Shown in pieces: positions 17,555 to 27,492 of a stretch of DNA of 64,000 nt (position 1 is its first letter; every line of letters starts with the position of its first letter). The translations under genes were made by a program, and so were the position numbers. The notes beneath the pieces were generated by a model that did no database searches, was not told where the DNA came from, and was given only the letters and a program-made list of their open reading frames with translations. Source of the DNA: Streptomyces justiciae (GTDB lineage: Bacteria > Actinomycetota > Actinomycetes > Streptomycetales > Streptomycetaceae); contig NZ_JADDXU010000002.1 in the NCBI RefSeq assembly GCF_015163075.1, positions 620,001-684,000 on the forward strand. Direction: 5' to 3'.

Positions 17555-17627
17555 TCCCGAGGTCGCCTCATGGCCGAACGGGCGTCTGATCCCGAGGGCG
17601 TCTCGTGGCCGAACGGCCCTGAACCCA
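17538..17627 (+). repeat. Three tandem copies of the xylR 3' end
   Basis: The block TGGCCGAACGGGC...TGATCCCGAGG, which contains the xylR stop in its first copy (17538-17570), recurs at 17571-17605 and, shortened, at 17606-17627. Copy one to copy two is 33 bases, in frame, and would again read AERA-like codons. The copies differ by small indels. Confidence 0.85.
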
Positions 17628-17635
17628 GGCCCATT

Positions 17636-17651
17636 TCACCCCTGTGGGTGA
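17636..17651 (+). other. Short perfect stem-loop downstream of xylR
   Basis: TCACCC at 17636-17641 pairs with GGGTGA at 17646-17651 across a four-base loop. It could help terminate xylR or act as a small operator for the acetamidase unit. Confidence 0.35.
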
Positions 17652-17751
17652 TCGAGATATCCACAGATCGGGCGTCGTCCACCGAAACCCGCCGCACCCT
17701 TCTGCCCACCCCGCCCGCGCCGTACCGTGATGCACGCGAGGCACAACTGCC

Positions 17752-17847
17752 ATGACAGCGGTCGGGGACGAGGGGATGCTGATGTCGGGGGAAACGGTCA
17801 CGGAGCTGCGGCACGATGCCGTCGGTCTGCGCGAGGTGCGGCGATGA
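17752..17847 (+). pseudogene. 31-codon remnant, probably the N-terminus of a deleted APC permease gene
   Basis: A short open frame from ATG 17752 encodes a 31-residue peptide ending TELRHDAVGLREVRR. Its TGA overlaps the ATG of the acetamidase gene as ATGA. The stretch LRHDAVGLREV matches the cytoplasmic lead-in of APC-family amino-acid/amide permeases (L-R-x-x-A-x-G-L-x-x-V, then normally an F/LQS start to helix one), but the membrane helices are absent. The simplest explanation is an internal deletion that kept the start, the first codons and the coupled stop. It may now only serve as a translated leader that feeds ribosomes to the acetamidase. The permease identification is inference from a short motif. 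Confidence 0.5.
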
Positions 17848-18857
17848 GCGACCTCCGCGTCCTGACGGTCCGGCCCGAACCGGGCGAGTACGCCTGGACG
17901 TTCGGCGGCGCGCCGCCGGTGGCGCGGATCGCGCCCGGCACGGTCCTCGACCTGTACACCGAGGACTGTTTCGCCGGCCGGGTGCGGTCCGAGAAGGACC
18001 TGGTGTCCGAGGTGTGCGAGTTCCCGTTCCTGAATCCGCAGACCGGCCCGTTCCACATCGAGGGTGCCGAGCCGGGCGACACGGTCGCCGTGCACTTCGT
18101 GTCGATCGAACCGGCGAGGGACTGGGCCGCGTCCACCACCGTCCCCCTGTTCGGCGCGCTCACCTCCACGCACACCACGGCCACCCTCCAGCCGCCGCTC
18201 CCCGAGACGGTGTGGATCTGGCAGCTGGACCGGACACGTCGCACGGCGTTGTTCCGGGCGCGCGACAGCGACATCGAGGTCGAGCTGCCCATGGACCCGA
18301 TGCACGGCACGGTGGGGGTGGCCCCGGCCAATCTGGAGGTCCGCTCGGCGCTGGTGCCCGACGCGCACGGCGGGAACATGGACACCCCGGAGATGCGGGC
18401 CGGCGTCACCTGCTACCTCGGGGTCAATGTGGAGGGAGCGCTGCTCAGCCTCGGCGACGGGCACGCCCGGCAGGGCGAGGGCGAGACCTGCGGGGTCGCC
18501 GTCGAGTGCGCGATGAACACGGTGGTGATCGTGGAGCTGCTGAAGGGGCTCGCCACGCCCTGGCCGCGCATCGAGTCGGACACCCACATCATCTCGACGG
18601 GGTCGGCACGCCCCCTGGAGGACGCCTTCCGGATATCCCAGCTCGACCTGGTGCGGTGGCTGGTGCGGGACTACGGGTTCAGCGAGCTGGACGCGTATCA
18701 GTTCGCCACCCAGGCCGTCGAGTCGCCGCTGGCCAACGTGTGCGACACCAACTACACGTGCGTGGCGAAGATCCGCAAGGAGTGGCTGCCCGCGCGGGAG
18801 ACCCACCGAGGCGTGCACGCGCGGCTCCGGGAGACGGCTGCAACCCTGCTCGCCTGA
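17844..18857 (+). CDS. Acetamidase/formamidase family protein
   Basis: A 337-residue enzyme of the FmdA/AmdA family that hydrolyses short-chain amides such as formamide or acetamide to acid and ammonia. Family blocks visible are IEGAEPGDTVAVHF, a central MDPMHGTVGVAPA, and CAMNTVVIVELLKGL. It is cytoplasmic and has no signal. The start is ATG 17844, sharing ATGA with the small upstream frame, with GAGGTG as a ribosome site. The expected partner, an amide or amino-acid permease, is missing except for a probable remnant. The substrate range cannot be read from sequence. Confidence 0.9.
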   Translation: MSDLRVLTVRPEPGEYAWTFGGAPPVARIAPGTVLDLYTEDCFAGRVRSEKDLVSEVCEFPFLNPQTGPFHIEGAEPGDTVAVHFVSIEPARDWAASTTVPLFGALTSTHTTATLQPPLPETVWIWQLDRTRRTALFRARDSDIEVELPMDPMHGTVGVAPANLEVRSALVPDAHGGNMDTPEMRAGVTCYLGVNVEGALLSLGDGHARQGEGETCGVAVECAMNTVVIVELLKGLATPWPRIESDTHIISTGSARPLEDAFRISQLDLVRWLVRDYGFSELDAYQFATQAVESPLANVCDTNYTCVAKIRKEWLPARETHRGVHARLRETAATLLA

Positions 18858-18901
18858 GCCGCGTCTCGATCAACACCGCACCACCGAAAGGCTCTTCGAC
18901 C

Positions 18902-19507
18902 ATGGAACGGGCAAGACCCCTGCCCAGCAGGCGCCGGCTGCTCAAGGGCGCCGCCCTCGCGGCCGTCCCGTACGCCCTGCTGCCCGACCCGCCGGCGGGC
19001 GCGGAGACCCACGCCGTCGACCACACCACCGCCGAGTGGCAGCCCGCGACCACCGCCAACTACACCACCGCGGACGTCCTCACGCCCCGCCCCGTCGACC
19101 TGGTGATCATCCATGTCACGCAGACCAGTTACCGCAAGACCCTGGGCGTCTTCCGGAGCCCCGCGAAGAAGGTCTCCGCGCACTACGTGGTCCGCTCGCG
19201 GGACGGGAACATCGCGCAGTGCGTCCGGGAGGCCGACATCGCCTGGCACGCGGGGAACTGGGAGTACAACACGCGCAGTATCGGCATCGAGCACGAAGGG
19301 TGGGTGGACCAGCCGGCGTACTTCACCGGCGCCCTCTACGAGCAGTCGGCGGCGCTCACGGCGGACATCTGTGTCCGGCACGGCATCCCGGTCGACCGCG
19401 CGCACATCATCGGACACCACGAGGTACCGGGCACGGACCACACCGATCCGGGGCCGCACTGGGACTGGGGGCACTATCTGAGATCGGTCGAACAGGCCGC
19501 CCGGTGA
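18902..19507 (+). CDS. Exported N-acetylmuramoyl-L-alanine amidase (Amidase_2)
   Basis: A 201-residue protein with a twin-arginine signal (PSRRRLLKGAALAA, cleavage near AGAE at about residue 38), so probably folded before export by Tat. The mature part is an Amidase_2 / PGRP-type zinc amidase. Zinc ligands are provided by H in IIHVTQT, H in IIGHHEV, and the later DHTDPGPHWDW, where an aspartate or histidine completes the site. It cleaves the bond between muramic acid and the stem peptide in peptidoglycan. No SH3 or other wall-binding domain is present. GAAAGG precedes the ATG. It is 44 bases after the acetamidase. Confidence 0.9.
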   Translation: MERARPLPSRRRLLKGAALAAVPYALLPDPPAGAETHAVDHTTAEWQPATTANYTTADVLTPRPVDLVIIHVTQTSYRKTLGVFRSPAKKVSAHYVVRSRDGNIAQCVREADIAWHAGNWEYNTRSIGIEHEGWVDQPAYFTGALYEQSAALTADICVRHGIPVDRAHIIGHHEVPGTDHTDPGPHWDWGHYLRSVEQAAR

Positions 19508-19563
19508 CGTCGTTCGGGTGACTGCGGTCGAAAAGGTTGTCCGGGCGCGTACCGGGAGTGACG

Positions 19564-20865
19564 ATGGCACCAGCCGCATCGCCGTTCGGGGAGGCCGAGT
19601 TGACCGATCCGTGGGTGGCCCTGGAGCCGGGGGCCGACCCTGCCGAGCACGTGCGCATGCTGCGCCGGGCGCACGAGACATTCACCGAGGGAGGTGCCGT
19701 GCCGCGGCCGGTGCGTCCGGTGGTGGCGGACTCGTGGCGGCGTTCCGCGCGGGCCGGCGTCGGTCCGGACGCCACCGCGAGCGTGGAGCTCCTGGACGGC
19801 GACCTCGGCGCCTACCGGGCCGAGCATCCGCTGGCGCGGGTGATGCCGCTCTTCCGTGAACTGCTGGGCACGTTCGCGGCGGACGGCGAGCATCTGCTCG
19901 CGGTGTGCGACGCGCACGGCCGGCTGCTGTGGGTCGAGGGGCACGCGTCGACCCGACGGCGGGCGGACCGGATGAACTTCGTGCCGGGCGCGCGCTGGGC
20001 GGAGACCGCGGTGGGGACGAACGCGCCGGGTACGGCGGTGGCCGTGGACCGGCCGGTGCAGGTGTTCGCGGCCGAGCACTTCATACGGCAGGTGCAGCCG
20101 TGGACCTGCGCGGCGGCCCCGGTGCACGATCCGCGCACGGGCCGGGTGCTCGGTGCCGTCGACATCACCGGCGGGGACGGGCTCGCGCATCCGCACAGCC
20201 TGGGGTTCGTGCAGGCGGTGGCGCGGGCCGCCGAGTCCCAGCTGGCGCTGCTCGCGCCGGAGATGCCCGCCGCCGACCTGCCGGAGCTCAGCGCGCTGGG
20301 CCGCGACGAGGCGCGGCTGCTGGTCGGCGGGCGCGGGATCAGGCTCAGCCGCCGGCACAGCGAGCTCCTCGTGCTGCTGTCCCGCCATCCGGAGGGGCTG
20401 ACCGGCGACGAGCTGCTGTGCGCGCTGTACGAGGACGAGTCGGTGACACCGGTGACGCTCCGGGCCGAACTGGCGCGGCTGCGCCGGGTGCTCGGGCCGG
20501 GGCTGCTGGAGTCACGCCCGTACCGGCTCACGGTGCCGGTCGAGTCGGACGTGGCCGTGGTGGAGCGGCGGTTGGAGACCGGCGCGGTGACGGCCGCGGC
20601 GGCGGCGTACTCCGGTCCGCTGCTGCCCTCCTCGCAGGCCCCGGCGGTGGTGCGGCTGCGGGAACGGCTCGCCGACGGGCTCCGGACGGCGCTGATCGCC
20701 CGCCGCGACCCCGACCTGCTGGCGGACTGGGTGCACACGCCCTGGGGCGAGGACGACTTCGACGTATGGCGGGCGCTGGCGGCGGCGCGGCCGACGGCGG
20801 CGGTGCGGGCCCGGCTCGCGGCCCTGGAGTCCGAGCTCACGTGGCGGCGGCCGGCGGCAACGTAG
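19564..20865 (+). CDS. GAF-domain transcriptional regulator, AcoR-like
   Basis: A 433-residue regulator. The N-terminus contains [16 protein letters not shown], the signature ahead of the GAF domain in AcoR-type proteins. The GAF sensor spans about residues 80-215 with [16 protein letters not shown] and an [15 protein letters not shown] block. There is no sigma-54 AAA domain. The C-terminal part (about 270-345, [20 protein letters not shown]) is a winged-helix-like DNA-binding region. Proteins of this form in actinobacteria sit beside an ExaC-like aldehyde dehydrogenase, as here, and likely activate it in response to an aldehyde, alcohol or acetoin-type signal. The ATG at 19564 follows GGGAG. 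Confidence 0.82.
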   Translation: MAPAASPFGEAELTDPWVALEPGADPAEHVRMLRRAHETFTEGGAVPRPVRPVVADSWRRSARAGVGPDATASVELLDGDLGAYRAEHPLARVMPLFRELLGTFAADGEHLLAVCDAHGRLLWVEGHASTRRRADRMNFVPGARWAETAVGTNAPGTAVAVDRPVQVFAAEHFIRQVQPWTCAAAPVHDPRTGRVLGAVDITGGDGLAHPHSLGFVQAVARAAESQLALLAPEMPAADLPELSALGRDEARLLVGGRGIRLSRRHSELLVLLSRHPEGLTGDELLCALYEDESVTPVTLRAELARLRRVLGPGLLESRPYRLTVPVESDVAVVERRLETGAVTAAAAAYSGPLLPSSQAPAVVRLRERLADGLRTALIARRDPDLLADWVHTPWGEDDFDVWRALAAARPTAAVRARLAALESELTWRRPAAT

Positions 20866-20942
20866 TTGCAACGTCCGCTTCCCTAGCCTCGCGCCGAGAG
20901 CTGCCCAACGGCGGGCAGCGCTTCGCAGGGAGGCAGAGCAGC

Positions 20943-22466
<1,524 letters not shown>

Positions 22467-22476
22467 GGACGGGTTC

Positions 22477-22510
22477 CGGTGCCGGGGCGGACGGTGGCCC
22501 CGGCACCGGT
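22477..22510. terminator. Bidirectional terminator
   Basis: CCGGTGCCGGGGC at 22477-22489 is exactly complementary to GCCCCGGCACCGG at 22498-22510, a 13-base stem with an eight-base loop. It sits between the convergent aldehyde dehydrogenase and repeat-protein genes. Confidence 0.8.
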
Positions 22511-22513
22511 CCG

Positions 22514-25447
22514 TCAGGCCTCGTCGCGGAGGCGGGCCGCCAGGGCGGTCAGGGACTCCGTGTCCTCGGCGTGGCCCAGGGCGGTCAGGCGGGTGATCGC
22601 CGCGTCGAGGCGGGTGAGGGCCGGGGCGGGGCGTTCCAGGTAGAGGCCCTCCACGGCGCCGGCGAGGCGGACGCACTCGGCCCACTCATCGGCGTGGCCG
22701 TCCTCCCGTCCCGGCTCGCCGAGCAGGGCGAGGGCCTTGTCCAGGGCGGTCAGCGCGTCCTCGTACTCACCGGCGTAGGCGTTGACCCGGCCGTGCTCGT
22801 AGGCCAGGGCGCTGTCCAGGGACCGGCCGTGGGCCTCGTACTCGGCGGCGCGGGCCTCGTCGGCGATCCGGCCGGCGTCGGTGAGGAAGGCGCGGGCGTC
22901 GGCGAGACCGTCGGGGCCCTGCTGCTGGGCCTGGAGGCGGGCCAGTTCGCGCAGGCAGTTGCTGAGCAGCTCGTAGCGCGGCGCCTTCGCATGGGCGGCG
23001 AGTGCCTGGTCCGCGGCCGCGCGGGCCCGGTCGAACTCGCCGGACTCGCCGAGGAGTACGGCCGTCTCCGCGGCGATCATGGCGTGGCTGCCCGGGTCGT
23101 CGTCCCAGCCCGCCGACTCGGCCGCGAGGGCGACGAACTCGGCGGTGGCGGCCTTGAGGTCCTCCCCCGTGCGCAGCGCGCGGGCGCGGGTCAGCCGCAG
23201 CTGGGCGACGAGCCGGTCGTCCAACTCACCCGAGACCACGTCCGGTTCGATCAGCAGGGAGTCGAGCAGCGCGATGCAGTCCTCGACGCGGCCCAGGTCG
23301 AGGCTGAGCTGGGCGGCGTTGCTGTAGGAGCAGAACGCGTCCGTCCGGCTGCCGCGGCGCAGGTCCGCCTCGGCCGAGCGCGTCAGGTGCCGCAGGGCCT
23401 CCTCGGGGCGGCCCAGGCGCATGCTCGCCTCGGCCAGGTCGCCGAGGAGCCGGGTGGTGTCGACGGTGTCGGCCGGCCAGTCGGCGGCCAGCCGCAGACC
23501 CTCGCTCAGGTCCGCGTACGCGGCCTCGGCGTCCCGGAGGCCGAGCTGGAGCCGGCCGCGCAGCCCGAGCGTCCGCGGAATGTGCCAGGCGGGGCCGTGC
23601 TCCTTCAGCCAGTCGAGGACGGTGTCGATCTCGGTGACGGCGGTGGGCAGGTCGCCGGAGACGGCGTGGGTGCTGGCCCGCAGCAGCAGCGCCCCGGAGA
23701 TCTGCCCGGCGATCTCGTGCCGGGTGGCGAACGTGTGCAGCAGGTCCACTTCGGCGTGGACCGGCGCGATGTGCTCCTCCTTCCCCGACGTCTGGAGGCG
23801 TACGGCGAGCGTGGTGGCCCGCAGCCGGAGCAGTCGGGCCTCCTGGTACGGGGCGAGGTCGGGCGTCTCCTCGTGCAGCCGGACCATGGCGGCGTGCGCG
23901 TCGGTCAGCCCGGCCACCCGCGCCTCGACGGCGTCCTCGCCCTGCGGGGGGATCTCGGCCGTGGCGAGCAGCGCGCAGGCGCGGGAGACGGCGGCGTCGG
24001 CCGGTTCGCCGGCGTCGTCGTACAGGGCCGCGGCCTCCTCGTGGAGGGCGGCGGAGTCGGCGTACTCGTCCTTGACGCCCGCCCGGTGGGCTTCTTCGGC
24101 CAGCAGGTCCGCGCGGAGGCGGACGAGGGGGCCGACGGCCGGGTCGTCTGGGTGGCTGTAGTCGGGGGCGGCGACGAGGGTGCGCAGGCGGGCCCAGCAG
24201 GCCTGCGCGTCCGGGTGCCCCACCTCGTCCAACTCCCGTGCCCGGAGGATGAGTTCGGGCAGGGACTCGGGTACGGCGGCCGCTGCGGGGATAGTGGGCG
24301 CCGCTACCGGGGTGGCCGGGGCCACGTCGTCCAGCTCCCGCGTGCGCAGGGTCAGTTCGAGTCTCTCCAGCAGCGGGGCCCTGTCGAGGCGGGCCCTGCG
24401 GCGGTCGGCGTGGGTCGTGGTCCCGTTGCGGGCGTCGAAGCGGGCGGCGAGGTCGTCGGCGCGGCCGCGCACCTCGGCGCGCAGCCCGGCCACCGTCCAG
24501 GTGCGGCCCGGGTATCCGGCGGCGGGCAGGTCACCGTGGCCGAGGCCCTCGACACGCTGGAGGAGGACCTCCACGCCGGTGAGGAAGCCGAGTTGGTCGA
24601 GCGGCGAGTCGACCTCGTCGAACAGATTCCGGTTCTCGGCGAGCAGTTCGAGACCGCGGGCCTCGTTGCCGGTGAGCGCGCAGAACTCCAGGTGCCGGCC
24701 GACCTCTTCGGACATCGAGGGGTTGCGGCGGCAGGCGCGGTAGCCGGTGAGGTGCAGTTCGCGGGCCCGGTCGGTGGCACCGGTGCGCAGCAGCGGCAGC
24801 AGCGCGTACGAGGCGGAGCGGGCGGGCTCCTCCTTGCACGACTCCTTCCCCGCGAGGACCGGCTCGAAGGCGCGCAAGGCCCCTTCGTCGTCGCCCGCCC
24901 GGAGCAGATACCGGGCACGCTGGCAGGTCTCGCATGCCTCGCAGTCGCTGAGCCGGGTACGGGTGCGGGCCGCCCACAGGTCGTAGGCGAGGGCGGTGTC
25001 CTCGCCCACGTGCGCGGCGAGTTGGTACGCCTGCCCGTAGTACGGCTGGAGGCCGAGGTCGGCCTTCTCGTACCGCTCGCGCATCTCCGTGAGCCACTGG
25101 CGCAGGCTGGTCAGCGGGATCTCGGGGAGCTGGCGCAGGGCGTGGGCCACCCACTTGAACCGCCAGAACAGCTGGTGGCGCAGGCGCTCGTCGAAGACGT
25201 CGGGCTGCTCGTCGAAGAGGGTGAGCAGGCGCGCGAAGACGACGGGCGACTTTCGGGGTTCGGAGCCGTAGGTGTACGCCTCCTGGAGTTCGAGGAGCGC
25301 GTCGATGAGCGGGCCGGGCTCCGCGAACTGCTCGGCGGCGTCGACGAGTTCCTCGGCGGTGACGGTGCGGGTGCGGCCGTAGGGGCGCCGGTCGTTCTCC
25401 TGGAGCGCCTGGTACAGCTCGTCGGTGGTCTGGGGTGCGGTCGTCAT
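22514..25447 (-). CDS. Large TPR-type repeat protein coupled to an HSP90-family gene
   Basis: A 977-residue, almost entirely helical, acidic protein. The C-terminal two thirds (about 420-977) show the 34-residue helix-turn-helix rhythm of tetratricopeptide repeats, with many A/L-rich pairs (LGDLAEASMRLGRPEEALRH). Residues 140-175 hold a cysteine cluster DCEACETCQRARYLL that could bind a metal. There is no signal peptide or membrane segment. The start ATG 25447 lies two bases after the stop of the HSP90-family gene, so the two are surely co-transcribed. TPR proteins are the classic partners of HSP90 in eukaryotes; whether this pair interacts is inference. It is the last gene of a three-gene minus-strand operon. 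Confidence 0.78.
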   Translation of the reverse strand: MTTAPQTTDELYQALQENDRRPYGRTRTVTAEELVDAAEQFAEPGPLIDALLELQEAYTYGSEPRKSPVVFARLLTLFDEQPDVFDERLRHQLFWRFKWVAHALRQLPEIPLTSLRQWLTEMRERYEKADLGLQPYYGQAYQLAAHVGEDTALAYDLWAARTRTRLSDCEACETCQRARYLLRAGDDEGALRAFEPVLAGKESCKEEPARSASYALLPLLRTGATDRARELHLTGYRACRRNPSMSEEVGRHLEFCALTGNEARGLELLAENRNLFDEVDSPLDQLGFLTGVEVLLQRVEGLGHGDLPAAGYPGRTWTVAGLRAEVRGRADDLAARFDARNGTTTHADRRRARLDRAPLLERLELTLRTRELDDVAPATPVAAPTIPAAAAVPESLPELILRARELDEVGHPDAQACWARLRTLVAAPDYSHPDDPAVGPLVRLRADLLAEEAHRAGVKDEYADSAALHEEAAALYDDAGEPADAAVSRACALLATAEIPPQGEDAVEARVAGLTDAHAAMVRLHEETPDLAPYQEARLLRLRATTLAVRLQTSGKEEHIAPVHAEVDLLHTFATRHEIAGQISGALLLRASTHAVSGDLPTAVTEIDTVLDWLKEHGPAWHIPRTLGLRGRLQLGLRDAEAAYADLSEGLRLAADWPADTVDTTRLLGDLAEASMRLGRPEEALRHLTRSAEADLRRGSRTDAFCSYSNAAQLSLDLGRVEDCIALLDSLLIEPDVVSGELDDRLVAQLRLTRARALRTGEDLKAATAEFVALAAESAGWDDDPGSHAMIAAETAVLLGESGEFDRARAAADQALAAHAKAPRYELLSNCLRELARLQAQQQGPDGLADARAFLTDAGRIADEARAAEYEAHGRSLDSALAYEHGRVNAYAGEYEDALTALDKALALLGEPGREDGHADEWAECVRLAGAVEGLYLERPAPALTRLDAAITRLTALGHAEDTESLTALAARLRDEA

Positions 25448-25449
25448 CG

Positions 25450-27288
25450 TCAGCTGTCCTTGCGGAGGGCGTGGGCGAGGAGGTCGAGGAAGGAGCGGTT
25501 GATGAGGCTCGACTCGGCGGGCCGCAGGGGGCGCCGGGACAGCATCGCGGCCTGGCCGTAGAGGGCTTCGGCGCTGGTGCGGGCCAGTTCGGGCTCGTCG
25601 ATGGTGACGGCGGTGCGGACCAGCGGGTTCAGCTGGTTGAGGATCAGCTGGGCGCGCGGGGCCTCCTGGCGCAGGGCGCCGAGGATGTCGCCCCACAGGC
25701 CGCCCTCCTGCTCGCGGGCGAGCTGGGAGCGGGTGCGTTCGTGCCGGGCCTCTCGGCTGTCGACGAGGAGCGCGGGGGCGGACGCGGGCTGGAAGGTGCG
25801 CAGGGCGACGTCGCAGTCGAAGACCGCGAGGGCGTCGCGGGCCTGGGCCAGGTAGGCCGCGGCGGCCAGCTCCGTCTCCCGGTCGACGGGGTCGAGGTGG
25901 GCGGTGAGAGTGGCCGGGTCGAGGTCGGCGACGGTGACCTCGGGCCTGATCTCGGGCAGCCGGTGGACCAGTTGGCGGTCGTAGGTGTAGCCGCCGTTGA
26001 CGACACCGAGTCCGGCGGCCGAGGCGATGGCCGCGACCTGGCGGAACTCCTCGACGCTGGACGTGACGAGGACGGTGCGGTGGGTACGGGCGAACTCGTC
26101 GAGGGTGCAGTGCCCGGCGGTGGTCTCGAACGGCAGCCAGGGCAGCAGCATCCGCAGGATCTCGTCGTCGTGCACGGCGAGGGACTTCACGGCCAGGTGG
26201 TGGGCCTGGAGGAAACGGTTGAGGAGTTCGGGGTCGCTGGCGGCGGCGCGGGCGATCCAGGCGCGCAGCCGGTCGGCGAGGGCGTCGCGGACGGCGGCGA
26301 GGGTGTCGTCCTCGTAGAGCGCCTCGCGGGACGCGGTCGGGCGCAGGCTCTCGGCGTCGACGACACAGCGCACGAAGAACGCCCACTCGGGCAGGATCTC
26401 CTCGGCCTGCTCGGACAGCAGCATGCCCTTGACGTGCACGCGGTGTCCGTGGCGCCGCCCGGCGGGCACCGCCTCGGGCAGCACACAGGCGATGCCCTTC
26501 AGGCCGACGGCTGGGAGGTCCAGCTCGATGGTGTCCAACGGCGTGAATCCGAAGACCTCTTCGCCGTACGCGGCCAGGGCGCGGGAGCGGGCTCCGGGGG
26601 TGGGGTACGTGGCCGACCAGGGCGCGGGCTCGGGGTTCACCGGTACGGCCGCGCCGCCCGAGCCGTCGTGGAAGGTCACCGGGTGGCGCAGCAGGGAGCC
26701 GAAGTGGCGGGCCAGCGCGTGGACTTGGGTCGGGCGGGTCCACTCGCCCGCGTCGGCGCGCGGCGTCAGCGTGACGGTCGTACCGGGCCGGGGGCGGGCG
26801 GAGGCGGGCAGGGTGCGGACGGTGTAGCTGCCGTCGCCGCGGCCGCGCCATTCCACGGCGGGGGCGTCGGGGGTGCGGGCGGAGCGGCTGACGACGTGGA
26901 TCTCGTCGGCGACCAGGAAGCAGGAGAGCAGGCCGATGCCGAACTGGCCGATGAAGTCGGCGCGTTGCTCGGCGACCTGGTCGGCACGCTTGCTGCTGCG
27001 GCCGATCGTGGCGAGGAAGGTGTGCACGTCGGCCTCGGTGAGACCGACGCCGTCGTCCTCGACGCGCACGGTCGCGCCGTCCGCGTACAGGCGGATGCCG
27101 AAGCCGCCGCCCGGCTCGACGGCGTGCCGTGCGGTGAGGGCGTCGACCGCGTTCTGCATCAGTTCGCGCAGGTAGACGCGGGGGCTGGAGTAGAGGTGGT
27201 GGGAGAGGAGGTCGACCAGACCGCGGAGGTCGACCTGGAAGGTGCGGTCGGTGGCGGCGGGCTCGGCGGCGTTGTGACGCAGGGGCAT
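25450..27288 (-). CDS. HSP90-family ATPase (divergent HtpG-like)
   Basis: A 612-residue HSP90-type protein. The N-terminal GHKL ATP site is intact: ELMQNAVDAL (Asn/Asp for Mg-ATP), EDDGVGLTEADV (D-x-G-x-G), GQFGIGLLSCF (lid glycines) and GTTVTLTP. The middle domain has ASREALYEDD and a long region matching HtpG only loosely; the C-terminus (ALRKDS) has no MEEVD. It is close to HtpG in length but is a separate actinobacterial branch. The start ATG 27288 has no visible ribosome site, so the transcript may be leaderless or translation may depend on upstream genes. It is encoded directly before the 977-residue repeat protein. The 5' region contains the 57-base repeats. Confidence 0.85.
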   Translation of the reverse strand: MPLRHNAAEPAATDRTFQVDLRGLVDLLSHHLYSSPRVYLRELMQNAVDALTARHAVEPGGGFGIRLYADGATVRVEDDGVGLTEADVHTFLATIGRSSKRADQVAEQRADFIGQFGIGLLSCFLVADEIHVVSRSARTPDAPAVEWRGRGDGSYTVRTLPASARPRPGTTVTLTPRADAGEWTRPTQVHALARHFGSLLRHPVTFHDGSGGAAVPVNPEPAPWSATYPTPGARSRALAAYGEEVFGFTPLDTIELDLPAVGLKGIACVLPEAVPAGRRHGHRVHVKGMLLSEQAEEILPEWAFFVRCVVDAESLRPTASREALYEDDTLAAVRDALADRLRAWIARAAASDPELLNRFLQAHHLAVKSLAVHDDEILRMLLPWLPFETTAGHCTLDEFARTHRTVLVTSSVEEFRQVAAIASAAGLGVVNGGYTYDRQLVHRLPEIRPEVTVADLDPATLTAHLDPVDRETELAAAAYLAQARDALAVFDCDVALRTFQPASAPALLVDSREARHERTRSQLAREQEGGLWGDILGALRQEAPRAQLILNQLNPLVRTAVTIDEPELARTSAEALYGQAAMLSRRPLRPAESSLINRSFLDLLAHALRKDS

Positions 27289-27321
27289 GGGGTAGTCCGG
27301 GGTGAAGGAAAGGGCGGAGGC

Positions 27322-27492
27322 GGGCGGTGGCTCAGAAAGCCTTGCGGAGACGTGCGTACGCCTTCTGATCGGCCGGGTGGGCGGTGGCTCAGAAAGCCTT
27401 GCGGAGACGCGCGTACGCCTTCTGATCGGCCGGGTGGGCGGAGGCTCAGAAAGCCTTGCGCAGGCGTGTGTACGCCTTCTGCGGATCCGACA
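27322..27492 (-). repeat. Three 57-base tandem copies of a gene 3' end
   Basis: Units start at 27322, 27379 and 27436, exactly 57 bases (19 codons) apart. The third is the real 3' end of the gene at 27446-28435 and encodes QKAYTRLRKAF followed by TGA. The two downstream copies both encode DQKAYARLRKAF and TGA in the same frame. The differences from the parent are largely at third codon positions. Confidence 0.92.
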
